Both the position numbers and the translations under genes were made by a program. The notes under the pieces were generated by a model. That model was not told the origin of the DNA. It saw nothing but the letters and a program-made list of their open reading frames with translations, and ran no database searches. This document shows positions 1 to 7,769 of a DNA stretch of 64,000 bases, in pieces. The stretch's first letter is position 1. Every line of letters starts with the position of its first letter. Source of the stretch: Candidatus Gastranaerophilales bacterium (GTDB lineage Bacteria > Cyanobacteriota > Vampirovibrionia > Gastranaerophilales > Gastranaerophilaceae); NCBI GenBank assembly GCA_944325705.1, contig CALVBB010000006.1, forward strand, positions 38,170 through 102,169, read 5' to 3'.

Positions 1-28
1 ATCTGTAGAAGTATGACAGACGATAGGC

Positions 29-160
29 TTAAGCTATTTGAAGTGTTTGTTCAAGCATTTCAATCGTTGTACGCGGAATGTCACATTCCTTTTTATCTTC
101 TTTTTTATGTTCCGGTTCTTTTGTCATTAGTGCTGTTTTTGAATTTTTAGTCTTTTCCAT
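29..160 (-). CDS. Small charged hypothetical protein (43 aa)
   Basis: This is a short Lys/Glu/Thr-rich protein starting MEKTKNSKTA and ending in MLEQTLQIA. The ATG at 160 has an AAAGG Shine-Dalgarno motif 9 nt upstream. An in-frame ATG at 169 lies directly against that motif and is less likely. It follows the 73-aa gene on the same strand after about 70 nt, so the two may be cotranscribed downstream of asd. No domain is recognised. It is too short to judge by composition alone, but the ribosome site and clean stop favour a real gene. Confidence 0.5.
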   Translation of the reverse strand: MEKTKNSKTALMTKEPEHKKEDKKECDIPRTTIEMLEQTLQIA

Positions 161-229
161 GGTTTTCATCCTTTGAATTTTTCAGGGGTAATTTCTGAAA
201 TTATAAAACCCCTGATTAAATATTTTTGC

Positions 230-451
230 TTATTTTTTAGCAGTATTTTTTATGTATTGTGTTGTCACTTCTATTTTGTTAAGTGCGTTTTGCATAGGTG
301 CGGAAGGGTTAAGCATTTCTAGAGCTCTTTTTTGCCTGTAATCAGGAAGCGGAGCTTCAAGCGGCAGACCGCTTTTACATGTTGTAATTTTCGGGGTTTG
401 TTTTTTTGCTGATTGAATAAAAGGTTTTACGGGGTTGATTTTTATTGACAT
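230..451 (-). CDS. Small hypothetical protein (73 aa)
   Basis: The start is the ATG at 451, placed after a strong GGAGGAG site with 4 nt spacing. A TTG 12 nt upstream is part of that site and is not needed. The protein starts MSIKINPVK, is basic and Pro-rich, and has no signal peptide or membrane segment. It lies 27 nt downstream of asd on the same strand, so it probably rides on the dapB-asd transcript. No family is recognised. Similar short proteins with an N-terminal KINPV- or VSFG-like pattern appear to be common in this lineage (inference). Confidence 0.6.
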   Translation of the reverse strand: MSIKINPVKPFIQSAKKQTPKITTCKSGLPLEAPLPDYRQKRALEMLNPSAPMQNALNKIEVTTQYIKNTAKK

Positions 452-478
452 TTTCTCCTCCAAATATTACTGCGGGAT

Positions 479-1495
479 TTAGAATAATCCCATCTCTATA
501 ACTTTTTTACAAAGCCTTACTGTATTTAATGCTGCGCCAATTCTGAGGTTGTCTGCAACGCACCAGAGTGTAATTCCGTTTTTAAAGGCAAGATTTTTTC
601 TTATTCTGCCGACAAAAACAGGGTCTACTCCCGACGCGTCACGTGTTGTCGGATATTCAAAGTTTTCAGGATTATCTATTACTTTTATCCCGAAAGAATT
701 TTTTAAGATTTCCCTCACCTCATCCGGCGTAATTTCTTCTTCAAATTCAATGTCGACAGCTTCCGAGTGACCGTTGTAGACAGGAACTCTTGCGGCTGTA
801 CATGAGATAGGTAAATCAGCCGGCAGATGAAGAATTTTTTTAGTTTCATTGACAACTTTCATTTCTTCTTTTGTGTAACCGTTTTCGCAAAATACATCTA
901 TTTGCGGGATTACGTTGAAAGAAATTGGTTTTTTGAAACATCTGTTTTCAAACTCTTTGCCTTCAAGGGTTGCTTTGGTGTTTTCGGTGAGTTCGTTAAT
1001 CGCAGCAAGCCCCGCGCCTGAAACTGCCTGATAGGTTGAAACGATTAATCTTTTTATTTTTGCTTTTTCATGCAAAGGTTTGAGGACAAGCATTAACTGA
1101 GAAGTTGAGCAATTCGGGTTTGCGATGATGCCTTTATGCTTTCTCAAATCTTCATCGTTAACGTAAGCTATTACAAGCGGTACATCAGGCTCCATTCTGA
1201 ATGCGCTGGAATTGTCAATGAGAACCCCGCCGCGTTTAACAATTTCCGGTGCAAACTTTTGTGACGTTGAGCCGCCGGCTGATGCAAGTACGATATTTAC
1301 ATTATCAAAGCTATCAGGTTTTGCTTCTTCTACAGTGTATTCTTTTCCCTGAAATTCAAGTTTTGTTCCTGCGGATTTTGCGCTTGAAAGAAATTTTATT
1401 TCATTAAAATCGATGTTTAATTCGTCAACGATTTTTGTAATTTCTCTTCCGACAACCCCTGTTGCACCCAAAATTGCTATATTTGGTTTTCTCAT
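479..1495 (-). CDS. asd: Aspartate-semialdehyde dehydrogenase
   Basis: This enzyme reduces L-aspartyl-4-phosphate to aspartate semialdehyde with NADPH, the branch point to lysine/diaminopimelate, threonine and methionine. The 338 aa match the bacterial family length. Visible motifs are the NADP-binding GATGVVG (residues 10-16), SSAFR (about 96-100), the catalytic cysteine in NPNCSTSQ (Cys129) and the substrate-binding R-x6-H segment around residues 236-243. The ATG follows GAGGAGAGATA. It lies 86 nt downstream of dapB on the same strand, so two diaminopimelate-route genes are probably cotranscribed, consistent with peptidoglycan precursor supply. Confidence 0.96.
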   Translation of the reverse strand: MRKPNIAILGATGVVGREITKIVDELNIDFNEIKFLSSAKSAGTKLEFQGKEYTVEEAKPDSFDNVNIVLASAGGSTSQKFAPEIVKRGGVLIDNSSAFRMEPDVPLVIAYVNDEDLRKHKGIIANPNCSTSQLMLVLKPLHEKAKIKRLIVSTYQAVSGAGLAAINELTENTKATLEGKEFENRCFKKPISFNVIPQIDVFCENGYTKEEMKVVNETKKILHLPADLPISCTAARVPVYNGHSEAVDIEFEEEITPDEVREILKNSFGIKVIDNPENFEYPTTRDASGVDPVFVGRIRKNLAFKNGITLWCVADNLRIGAALNTVRLCKKVIEMGLF

Positions 1496-1581
1496 TATCT
1501 CTCCTCAATAATAATTGTTTATTGTGTGTTCTTTAATTCTATCAAAGACAAAAAATTTGTTAAGTCCTATGTGAATTTTTA

Positions 1582-2334
1582 TTACTGCATGATCTTTTCA
1601 AGACCGTAGACAAAATCATTTTTATCGTATACATGTTTTACAGCGAGCATGACGCCCTGCATATAGCAATTTCTATCCATAGTGTCGTGGCGGATTGTCA
1701 TGATTTGTCCTGCGGAGCCGAAGATTACCTCCTGTGATGCGATATACCCAGGCATTCTGACAGAGTGGATATGAATATCCGAATAAGAAATTCCACCTCT
1801 GGCGCCTTTAATTGTTTCTGTTTCAGGACAGTTGTTTTTTGTAAATGTTTCTTTTTCTTCCGACATCATAAGTGCTGTTTTAATTGAGGTTCCGGACGGC
1901 GCATCTTTTTTCTGATTGTGGTGAAGTTCTATGATTTCTGCATTATCAAAATATTTTGAAGCTTGTTTTGCAAACATCATCATAAGAACTGCGCCTGTTG
2001 AAAAGTTCGGAGCAATAAGACATCCGGTGTTATTTTTTTCTGATAATTCCCTCAATTCCGCAATCTGATCATCAGAAAGTCCTGTTGTGCCGATTACGAT
2101 TTTTATGCCGTTGGTTAAGCAGTATTTTGCGTTTTCAAAGATGGATTTTGGCTGTGTGAAATCTATCAGCAGGTCAAATTTTACGGCCTTATGAGCTTCT
2201 TCTATAGATTTATAAGTGTCGTCGCCTGCGATGTCGATTTTTGCGGCAAGTTCAGTCTCCGGACATTCCTCAACCGTTTTTACAACTTCTTTCCCCATTT
2301 TTCCTAACGCACCGCATACTGCTATTTTTATCAT
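1582..2334 (-). CDS. dapB: 4-hydroxy-tetrahydrodipicolinate reductase
   Basis: DapB reduces the dapA product to tetrahydrodipicolinate in the diaminopimelate/lysine pathway. The 250-aa protein has the nucleotide-binding GALGKMG (residues 8-14), the IGTTG segment (81-85) and the family signature around HHNQKKDAPSGT (138-149) with the catalytic His pair and Lys. A GGAGAG site precedes the ATG. It heads a minus-strand unit with asd. The divergent space to the PC4-like gene carries a hairpin repeat (2369-2444). Confidence 0.96.
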   Translation of the reverse strand: MIKIAVCGALGKMGKEVVKTVEECPETELAAKIDIAGDDTYKSIEEAHKAVKFDLLIDFTQPKSIFENAKYCLTNGIKIVIGTTGLSDDQIAELRELSEKNNTGCLIAPNFSTGAVLMMMFAKQASKYFDNAEIIELHHNQKKDAPSGTSIKTALMMSEEKETFTKNNCPETETIKGARGGISYSDIHIHSVRMPGYIASQEVIFGSAGQIMTIRHDTMDRNCYMQGVMLAVKHVYDKNDFVYGLEKIMQ

Positions 2335-2368
2335 AATTGAACTCTCCTTTTTTTCATTGAAATTTTTC

Positions 2369-2444
2369 AGATATGAATTTATATTTTCTCGGACACGCTC
2401 CCGCTCTGCTCCCGCTATCGCCTCGAAAACATAAATTCATATCT
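2369..2444. repeat. Hairpin repeat, family 1 copy 1 (no G run)
   Basis: Two 20-nt arms (2369-2388 and 2425-2444) pair with one mismatch around a 36-nt loop. The loop carries the conserved text CGGACACGCTCCCGC ... CTATCGCCTC that recurs at about 7796-7820, 23643-23678 and 63807-63830. The arms here (AGATATGAATTTATATTTTC) are unrelated in sequence to the arms at 7770-7846, so the conserved part is the loop and each locus has its own stem. It lies between the divergent dapB and PC4-like genes, so it is unlikely to be a terminator. Confidence 0.75.
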
Positions 2445-2521
2445 TTACGTAAAGTAATTTTATCAAAAAAATATTTTCCGTGTTATTATTATTTAGTAAT
2501 TAGTTTAAAAGGAGAGAAAGA

Positions 2522-2755
2522 ATGGCAGACGCAAAAATTTTGGCTACAATTGAAAGAAGCGACACTGAACAATTACAGATTTCGGTAAGCGAATACAAAG
2601 GAAGAAGTTATTTTAATCTAAGAATTTATTATACAACCGATGAAGGTGCTACCTGGCTTCCGACAAAGAAGGGCGTAACTTTTGCACCTGACCAGCTTGA
2701 TATTTTATCCGATGCGATTGAAGAAGCTAAAAAAGAATTCATGGCTGAAGAGTAA
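2522..2755 (+). CDS. PC4/YdbC-like ssDNA-binding protein
   Basis: This 77-aa protein resembles the bacterial version of the transcriptional coactivator PC4 fold, which binds single-stranded DNA as a dimer. The supporting pattern is the central beta-rich block with YKGRSYFNLRIYY and the Pro-Thr-Lys-Lys-Gly-Val segment, followed by a C-terminal amphipathic helix (DQLDILSDAIEEAKKEF). The ATG follows AAAGGAGAGAAAGA. It stands just upstream of priA, in keeping with a role around single-stranded DNA, although cotranscription is only inferred. The family assignment is by pattern. Confidence 0.7.
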   Translation: MADAKILATIERSDTEQLQISVSEYKGRSYFNLRIYYTTDEGATWLPTKKGVTFAPDQLDILSDAIEEAKKEFMAEE

Positions 2756-2882
2756 ATCGGTTGAAAGGTTGCTGCTTGAATGGTTAAAAGGTTTGAAAAT
2801 AATAATAAAACGGAACAATCTTTATTATTTAATCAAAATAATGTAACCGTTCAACCTATGAACCATTCAACCATTAAACCAA
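2755..2882. repeat. Heptad-like GGTTNAA repeats in inverted orientation
   Basis: Degenerate tandem units of the type GGTTGAA/GGTTAAA run on the plus strand at about 2758-2798. The same units run in the opposite orientation (TTCAACC, ATTCAACC) at about 2842-2880. Together they form an imperfect inverted repeat across the annotated priA start. The repeat encodes the unconserved first ~33 residues of PriA, which suggests it was appended to the gene's 5' end. Confidence 0.45.
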
Positions 2883-5542
2883 AGTATGCTCTTGCTTTAG
2901 TAAATATTAAAGGGCTCGGCGTAAAGACTTTCAGTTATTTAATCCCCGATGAGATGAAGGACAAAATCCAAATCGGGCAGGCAATTCTTGTACCTTTCGG
3001 GAGGCAGGGGCTTATAAATGCTTTTTGTGTGGGGTTTTCGGATTACCTGCCTGAGGAGATTAAGGCGAAGAAAATCAGCAAGATTTTGGATGAAACCCCG
3101 CTTTTTTCAATAGATTATTTAAAACTTCTAGAGTGGGTCGGGAATTATTACTGCTGTGACTTAGTGACGGTTTTGAATGCGGCAATACCTTTAAAGCTTA
3201 TTGAAAAGGTTTCAAAAACCGAACAGACCGTTGAATTTGTAAGTTTTGAGGGCGCAACAAAACGACAGCATGAAGTGCTTGAAAAACTAAAATCAAGCGG
3301 GAAAATGCCGGTTGTAATGTTTGAAAAATACGCAAAAACAACACGCCAGACGATTAAAAAACTTGAAGCTGCAGGATGTTTGAAACTTTCGACCGAGGAA
3401 ATTTACAGGAACCCGCTGGATATTTTGAGAATTGAAACAACAGAGCCTCTTGCAGCGCTTGAAGGCGAGCAGCTTTCTGCATACGAGGGGATAAAGAATA
3501 AGATAGATGAATACAATAACCCCTCACCCCAACCCTCTCCCGCAAGGGGAGAGGGAGTAAAAGCCCGTCATTTTTATACCGAAAAAACTCTTCGCTATTC
3601 AAAAGAATTACGAAAATGTATGACAGATGCTGAAAATCTACTGTGGTTTTATCTGAAAAATAAACAGCTTAACGGGTATAAGTTCAGACGTCAGGAGGCT
3701 ATAGATAACTATATCGCAGATTTTGTATGTTACGAGAAAAAATTGATTATTGAACTGGATGGCGGTCACCATAATGAAAATAAAAATATAGAAAAAGATA
3801 AAGTTCGCCAAAATTATTTTGAAAAACAAGGCTTTAAAGTATTACGATTTTGGAACAATGATTTATTTCAAGATATTGAGAGTGTTTTGGATGTAGTATT
3901 AAAAGCGCTAGAACCCTCTCCCCTTGCGGGAGAGGGTTGGACGGAGTCCCAGGTGAGGGGTGGTCAAAAAGATTTCCCGCCTGTAATGCTTCTCCACGGC
4001 GTGACAGCAAGCGGCAAAACAGAGGTTTATTTTAAGCTTATTGATGACACAATTAAATCAGGGAAAAATGTCCTTTTTCTTGCGCCGGAAATCGCACTTG
4101 CGTCGCAATTAACAAAAAGGCTTGCAAAAAAATTCGGAACAAAAGATGTTGCAATCTGGCACAGCAGTATTTCTGACGGCGAGCGGTATGACGTCTGGCA
4201 AAGACTTTACAAAGACGATATAAAAATTCTGGCAGGCGCAAGGTCTGCTGTTTTCGCGCCGCTAAAAAATATCGGGCTTATCATAATTGACGAGGAGCAT
4301 GAGGGGGCTTATAAGCAGACAAGTCCTGCACCGAGGTATGACGCGAAAGTCGTTGCACAAAAGCTTGCAGAATTCCATCACTGCCCGCTGCTTTTAGGCT
4401 CTGCGACTCCTGATATTTCGGTTTACTATCGCGCAATTAATTCCGGAAACCTCTTTGAAATGAAACACCGCTACCGTAACGCGCCCATTGCACCGGTTTC
4501 GGTTATTAATATGCAGGAACATTCAAAAGCCGCCTATAGAAGTGTTATTTCAAAACCCCTGCAGACCGCTATAAACGAAACTTTAGAGAAAAAACAACAG
4601 ATAATTTTACTTATAAACCGCCGCGGGTTTTCAACGTTTACGCAGTGTCAGGCATGCGGACATGTAATTGAATGCCCCAATTGCGCGATTCCTATGATAT
4701 GGCATGCCAAAGACCAGCGGCTTAAATGCCACTACTGTAATCAGGTCGAAAGGTTCCCTGATGTCTGTCCCGAATGCGGGTCGGATGCCCTGAAAAACAG
4801 CGGCACAGGCACCCAGAAAATTGAGCAGTATGTAAAAGAACTTTATCCTGACTATAATGTCGAACGCGTGGATAGTGACGTTATGGTGCGCAAAGGGGAG
4901 CACGTAAGGCTTCTGGAGCGGTTTCAAAAGGGTGATATTGATATTTTAGTCGGTACCCAGATGATTGCAAAGGGGCTGGATAACCCGAACGTTACTCTTG
5001 TGGGTGTAATTTCAGCCGATGCAAGCTTTAACCTGCCGGATTTTAGAGCCTCCGAGCGCGGATTCCAGCTTCTCACGCAGGTTGCAGGACGCGCCGGCAG
5101 AGGTGAATTCACAGGGCGCGTGTTTTTCCAAACCTATAACCCTGACTTTTATGCCCTTGAAAGCGCTAAATCCCAGAATTATCCCGAATTCTATAAAACA
5201 GAAATTGCAGCACGTGAGGAATTTGACTATCCGCCGTTCAGCCAGATGATTAGACTTATTATAAGTTCGATGAACAATTTCCGCGCGGAAAAATCCGCTC
5301 AGGAAATTGCTATGAGATTATGTCTGATGATTGACAAATACGGCATATCTGAACGTCTTGAAGTCCTCGGGCCGACGCCTTGCGTAATCGAGAGAATTAA
5401 CGGTTACTACAGGTTCCAGATTATTATCAAAAACAAGCTTGAAGAAAAAGGACATAACTTTATCTCAAGCTTTCTGAATAAAATCACAATGCCAAAAGAT
5501 ATAAAACTCGCAATTGACGTAGACCCGCTGGATATTTTGTAG
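2780..5542 (+). CDS. priA: Primosomal helicase PriA with internal DUF559 domain
   Basis: PriA is the 3'-5' helicase that reloads the replisome at stalled forks. The N-terminal DNA-binding part spans residues ~36-230. The helicase core has the Walker A GVTASGKTEVY (~407-417), the DEEH box (~504-507) and the eight-cysteine zinc module starting at CQACGHVIECPNC. The protein has 920 aa against roughly 730-820 in the family. The excess is an in-frame segment (~247-395) between the conserved EQLSAYEGI stretch and the P-loop. It reads as a DUF559 (Vsr-like) nuclease domain bounded by inverted repeats. The first ~33 residues derive from a repeat, so the real start may be the ATG near 2861. The ATG at 2780 has only a weak ribosome site. 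Confidence 0.93.
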   Translation: MVKRFENNNKTEQSLLFNQNNVTVQPMNHSTIKPKYALALVNIKGLGVKTFSYLIPDEMKDKIQIGQAILVPFGRQGLINAFCVGFSDYLPEEIKAKKISKILDETPLFSIDYLKLLEWVGNYYCCDLVTVLNAAIPLKLIEKVSKTEQTVEFVSFEGATKRQHEVLEKLKSSGKMPVVMFEKYAKTTRQTIKKLEAAGCLKLSTEEIYRNPLDILRIETTEPLAALEGEQLSAYEGIKNKIDEYNNPSPQPSPARGEGVKARHFYTEKTLRYSKELRKCMTDAENLLWFYLKNKQLNGYKFRRQEAIDNYIADFVCYEKKLIIELDGGHHNENKNIEKDKVRQNYFEKQGFKVLRFWNNDLFQDIESVLDVVLKALEPSPLAGEGWTESQVRGGQKDFPPVMLLHGVTASGKTEVYFKLIDDTIKSGKNVLFLAPEIALASQLTKRLAKKFGTKDVAIWHSSISDGERYDVWQRLYKDDIKILAGARSAVFAPLKNIGLIIIDEEHEGAYKQTSPAPRYDAKVVAQKLAEFHHCPLLLGSATPDISVYYRAINSGNLFEMKHRYRNAPIAPVSVINMQEHSKAAYRSVISKPLQTAINETLEKKQQIILLINRRGFSTFTQCQACGHVIECPNCAIPMIWHAKDQRLKCHYCNQVERFPDVCPECGSDALKNSGTGTQKIEQYVKELYPDYNVERVDSDVMVRKGEHVRLLERFQKGDIDILVGTQMIAKGLDNPNVTLVGVISADASFNLPDFRASERGFQLLTQVAGRAGRGEFTGRVFFQTYNPDFYALESAKSQNYPEFYKTEIAAREEFDYPPFSQMIRLIISSMNNFRAEKSAQEIAMRLCLMIDKYGISERLEVLGPTPCVIERINGYYRFQIIIKNKLEEKGHNFISSFLNKITMPKDIKLAIDVDPLDIL
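3520..3961 (+). mobile_element. In-frame DUF559 endonuclease-like insertion in priA
   Basis: The left end (3520-3555) reads CCCCTCACCCCAACC followed by the palindrome CCCTCTCCCgcaaGGGGAGAGGG. The right end (3914-3961) is its inverse with about 12 extra bases. Between them the frame stays open and encodes TEKTLRYSKELRK, GYKFRRQEAIDNYIADF, LIIELDGGHH and FKVLRFWNNDL, the DUF559 pattern (Vsr/PD-(D/E)xK-like nuclease fold; the Glu-Leu-Asp and following His are candidate catalytic residues). DUF559 genes next to such CCCTCTCCC repeats are known as free-standing elements. Here one appears to have landed in a host gene without breaking it. No intein or intron boundary residues are seen. Confidence 0.85.
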
Positions 5543-5550
5543 GTATTTAC

Positions 5551-5576
5551 GCAGACTTTTAGCCTCCGCGTCTGTT
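5551..5576 (+). terminator. Weak hairpin after priA
   Basis: CAGAC (5552-5556) pairs with GTCTG (5570-5574) and is followed by TTTAATTATTT. The stem is only 5-6 bp, so it is a weak candidate terminator between the convergent priA and prepilin genes. Confidence 0.35.
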
Positions 5577-5579
5577 TAA

Positions 5580-6275
5580 TTATTTCGGAAGATTTTTAAA
5601 ATAATCCGTGTCAGTAAGTGCCTTATACGTGCAGCCTGCGCCGTTTATTTTGTTTGAAGAAGTTGCAGAACAGTAGGCATCATTTTTGCTGTAAAAGGCA
5701 GTACCTTCTGCTCCCATCGGCCGTAAGACTCCCTTTTCATCTATCTGAAACATAAATAAATCTTGACCTAGCCTATTGGGGCGGTTTTTATACCCATTGA
5801 CATCAACTGATATAAATAGTTTGCCTCCGTTAGTTTCAAGAATTGTATTTTCTAAAAGAACCAAACTTCCATCATTCAATATGAATTGGCCATCGTCAAA
5901 GTTTGTAAGATAAATGGTTTTTCCGTTGAGGGTTGTATAAGTTTTTGAGTTTGTTTCTTCATCACCTGTATTTGGTATACATGAGGTTCCATTGTCATTT
6001 GCTCCATCCCCGCAATCTTTAATTGTTTTCATATATTTCATCAATATAGGTTTGAGCTCACTGTCAGTTAAGTCTCCTTGTTTTATGCGTTCACCTGTTT
6101 CGGCCTGATACATATTGAGAGCCTGTCCTATAACGGAATAACTTCGTTTTAAGCCTGTTTCAAGCTGTTTATTCCTGTTATTGTTAACCAGTGTCGGCAG
6201 AGTCATTGCAGCAACTACTCCAATTATGCCAAGAGTAATCAGCACTTCAGCCAGTGTAAATCCTTTATTGTTCAT
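5580..6275 (-). CDS. Prepilin-like protein (type IV pilin/pseudopilin N-terminus)
   Basis: This is a 231-aa protein starting MNNKGFTLAEVLIT. The short basic leader ends in Gly, and the Phe-Thr-Leu-Ala-Glu that follows is the prepilin peptidase site, with Glu5 of the mature form and a hydrophobic helix. The rest is a variable, cysteine-containing C-terminal domain. The ATG at 6275 follows AGGAGGTTAATA. The upstream ATG frame begins inside the operator and is rejected. The promoter TTGAAA-17-TATAAT (6356-6328) has its -10 inside a perfect palindrome, and the divergent XRE gene at 6388 is the probable regulator. The role (pilus, pseudopilus or surface protein) cannot be read from sequence. Confidence 0.85.
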   Translation of the reverse strand: MNNKGFTLAEVLITLGIIGVVAAMTLPTLVNNNRNKQLETGLKRSYSVIGQALNMYQAETGERIKQGDLTDSELKPILMKYMKTIKDCGDGANDNGTSCIPNTGDEETNSKTYTTLNGKTIYLTNFDDGQFILNDGSLVLLENTILETNGGKLFISVDVNGYKNRPNRLGQDLFMFQIDEKGVLRPMGAEGTAFYSKNDAYCSATSSNKINGAGCTYKALTDTDYFKNLPK

Positions 6276-6312
6276 TATTAACCTCCTGTATGAATTAATA
6301 TTACTAAGTAAT

Positions 6313-6356
6313 ACATCTATACATGTAATTATAACATGTATAGATGTGTTTTTCAA
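6313..6356 (-). promoter_or_regulatory. Promoter plus 14-bp palindromic operator between prepilin and XRE gene
   Basis: ACATCTATACATGT (6313-6326) and ACATGTATAGATGT (6334-6347) form a perfect 14-bp inverted repeat with a 7-nt spacer. The spacer holds the minus-strand -10 box TATAAT (6333-6328). TTGAAA (6356-6351) lies exactly 17 bp upstream. A protein bound to the palindrome would cover the -10 and block prepilin transcription. The adjacent divergent XRE protein is the obvious candidate. Confidence 0.85.
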
Positions 6357-6387
6357 TCCTAAAGTTTTAAACTGTTAAAATAGCATT

Positions 6388-6591
6388 ATGATTAAAAACA
6401 GACTATCAATAATTCTCGGGGAACAGAGGATGCGTGTTTCTGAATTATCAAATCTGACAGGTATCAGCCAGAACGCGTTGAATAAAATTTACCACAACAA
6501 AACAAAGGGTATTGATTTTGATACCCTAAATAAACTCTGTAATGCACTTCAGCGCAATTCTCAGGAAATTTTTGAATTTACGCCTGATTAA
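6388..6591 (+). CDS. Small XRE-family (Cro/C1-type) regulator
   Basis: This 67-aa protein consists almost entirely of one helix-turn-helix domain: MRVSELSNLTGISQNALNKI followed by a Lys-rich turn and FDTLNKLCNALQ. It is divergent from the prepilin gene and separated from it by a perfect palindrome, so it probably represses that promoter and perhaps its own. There is no ribosome site. TAAAAT (6376-6381) lies 6 nt before the ATG, so the mRNA may be leaderless. The 3' end overlaps the dxr stop by 14 nt in convergent orientation. Confidence 0.82.
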   Translation: MIKNRLSIILGEQRMRVSELSNLTGISQNALNKIYHNKTKGIDFDTLNKLCNALQRNSQEIFEFTPD

Positions 6592-7681
6592 GTTTTTCTA
6601 TATAATTTTTTGTTTTTTCTCTTATTTTGCTATCAACGTCAAATATTTCATCAATAGTCGGATTTTTTATTACTTCGTGTTCATCAAAGATTTTTTTTGT
6701 GATTTCGTAAATCTGATATAAATTTATTTTCCCGTCGAGGAAGGCAAATACGGCTTCTTCATTTGCCGCATTAAGGCATGCTGTTGCGGTGCCGCCGAGT
6801 TTACCGGCTTTGTAGGCTAATTTTACGGTTGGGAATTTTTCAAAATCAGGTTTTTCAAAATCAAGCCGCGCGATTTCTGCAAAACTGAAGCTTCTGGATT
6901 TAATCCCTTCATAGCGTTCAGGGTATGTGATTGCGTATTGTATAGGAATGTGCATACTCGGCAAACCTAATTGCGCAATTACGCTGCCGTCCTTGTATTC
7001 AATTGCGGAATGCACAACACTCTGCGGATGAACCACAACTTCAATATCATCATAGTCAAATCCGAAAAGATGATGGGCTTCTATAATTTCCAATCCCTTA
7101 TTCATCAGTGTTGCACTATCGACCGTAATTTTTTTACCCATGTGCCACCGCGGGTGTGAAAGCGCCTCTTTTACAGTGGCTTTTTTCATTTCCTCAATTG
7201 TTTTATGCAGAAATGGACCGCCGCTTGCTGTGATAATTAATTTATCAACCTGATTAATGTCTTTGATACACTGATGAATGGCACAGTGTTCGCTGTCTAC
7301 AGGAATAATTTTAACCCCGTGTTTGCGTGCGGCTTCCATTACAATGTCGCCTGCCATAACGAGGGTTTCTTTATTGGCTAAGGCAATATCAATACCGTTT
7401 TCAATGGCCTTTAACGTTGGTTTAAGTCCGATTTTACCTGAGCAGGCAACTAGGATTATATCGTTTTCTTTGTCGTTGCAAATCCTATCAAGTCCTTCTT
7501 CTCCGAGAACCGTATATTTTGGCTTGAATTTTTCTGCCTGTTTTTCTAATAATTCTTTATTGTGTCCGCCCGCAAGTGCAATAATTTCAAATTTGTCGTG
7601 AAGTTTTTCAATAACTTCCAGCGCCTGAGTTCCGATTGAGCCTGTCGAGCCAATAATGCTTATTTTTCTCTTCTTTTCCAT
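6578..7681 (-). CDS. dxr: 1-deoxy-D-xylulose-5-phosphate reductoisomerase
   Basis: Dxr makes 2-C-methyl-D-erythritol 4-phosphate, the committed step of the MEP isoprenoid route; ispD at 34213 acts next. Motifs seen are the NADPH-binding GSTGSIG near the N-terminus, ALANKETLV, the metal/substrate segment PVDSEHCAIHQC, TASGGPF, and HPRWHMGKKITVDSATLMNKG. The 367-aa length from the ATG at 7681 is normal. That ATG lacks a ribosome site but has TATAAT exactly 6 nt upstream (7693-7688), which argues for a leaderless start there rather than at the TTG at 7699. Confidence 0.95.
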   Translation of the reverse strand: MEKKRKISIIGSTGSIGTQALEVIEKLHDKFEIIALAGGHNKELLEKQAEKFKPKYTVLGEEGLDRICNDKENDIILVACSGKIGLKPTLKAIENGIDIALANKETLVMAGDIVMEAARKHGVKIIPVDSEHCAIHQCIKDINQVDKLIITASGGPFLHKTIEEMKKATVKEALSHPRWHMGKKITVDSATLMNKGLEIIEAHHLFGFDYDDIEVVVHPQSVVHSAIEYKDGSVIAQLGLPSMHIPIQYAITYPERYEGIKSRSFSFAEIARLDFEKPDFEKFPTVKLAYKAGKLGGTATACLNAANEEAVFAFLDGKINLYQIYEITKKIFDEHEVIKNPTIDEIFDVDSKIREKTKNYIEKLNQA

Positions 7682-7706
7682 AGGTTTATTATATAACAAA
7701 CATATC

Positions 7707-7735
7707 TTGAATAAATTTGAAAAATAGCTTATAAT
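7707..7735 (+). promoter_or_regulatory. Sigma70 promoter of poly(G) module 1
   Basis: TTGAAT (7707-7712) and TATAAT (7730-7735) are separated by 17 bp. The text after the -10 (AATAAAAAGGCAG) is shared with the other two modules. The promoter reads through the hairpin into the leader at 7888. Confidence 0.75.
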
Positions 7736-7769
7736 AAAAAGGCAGAAGAAAATTCTTATGCCGGAAGAT

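Noticed and set aside
2369..2444. Rho-independent terminator
   Set aside because: It lies between divergent genes and has no U tract; the loop is the conserved part.
3520..3961. Intein or group II intron in priA
   Set aside because: There is no Cys/Ser at the left junction, no His-Asn at the right, and no intron core. The segment is a continuous DUF559-like frame within inverted repeats.
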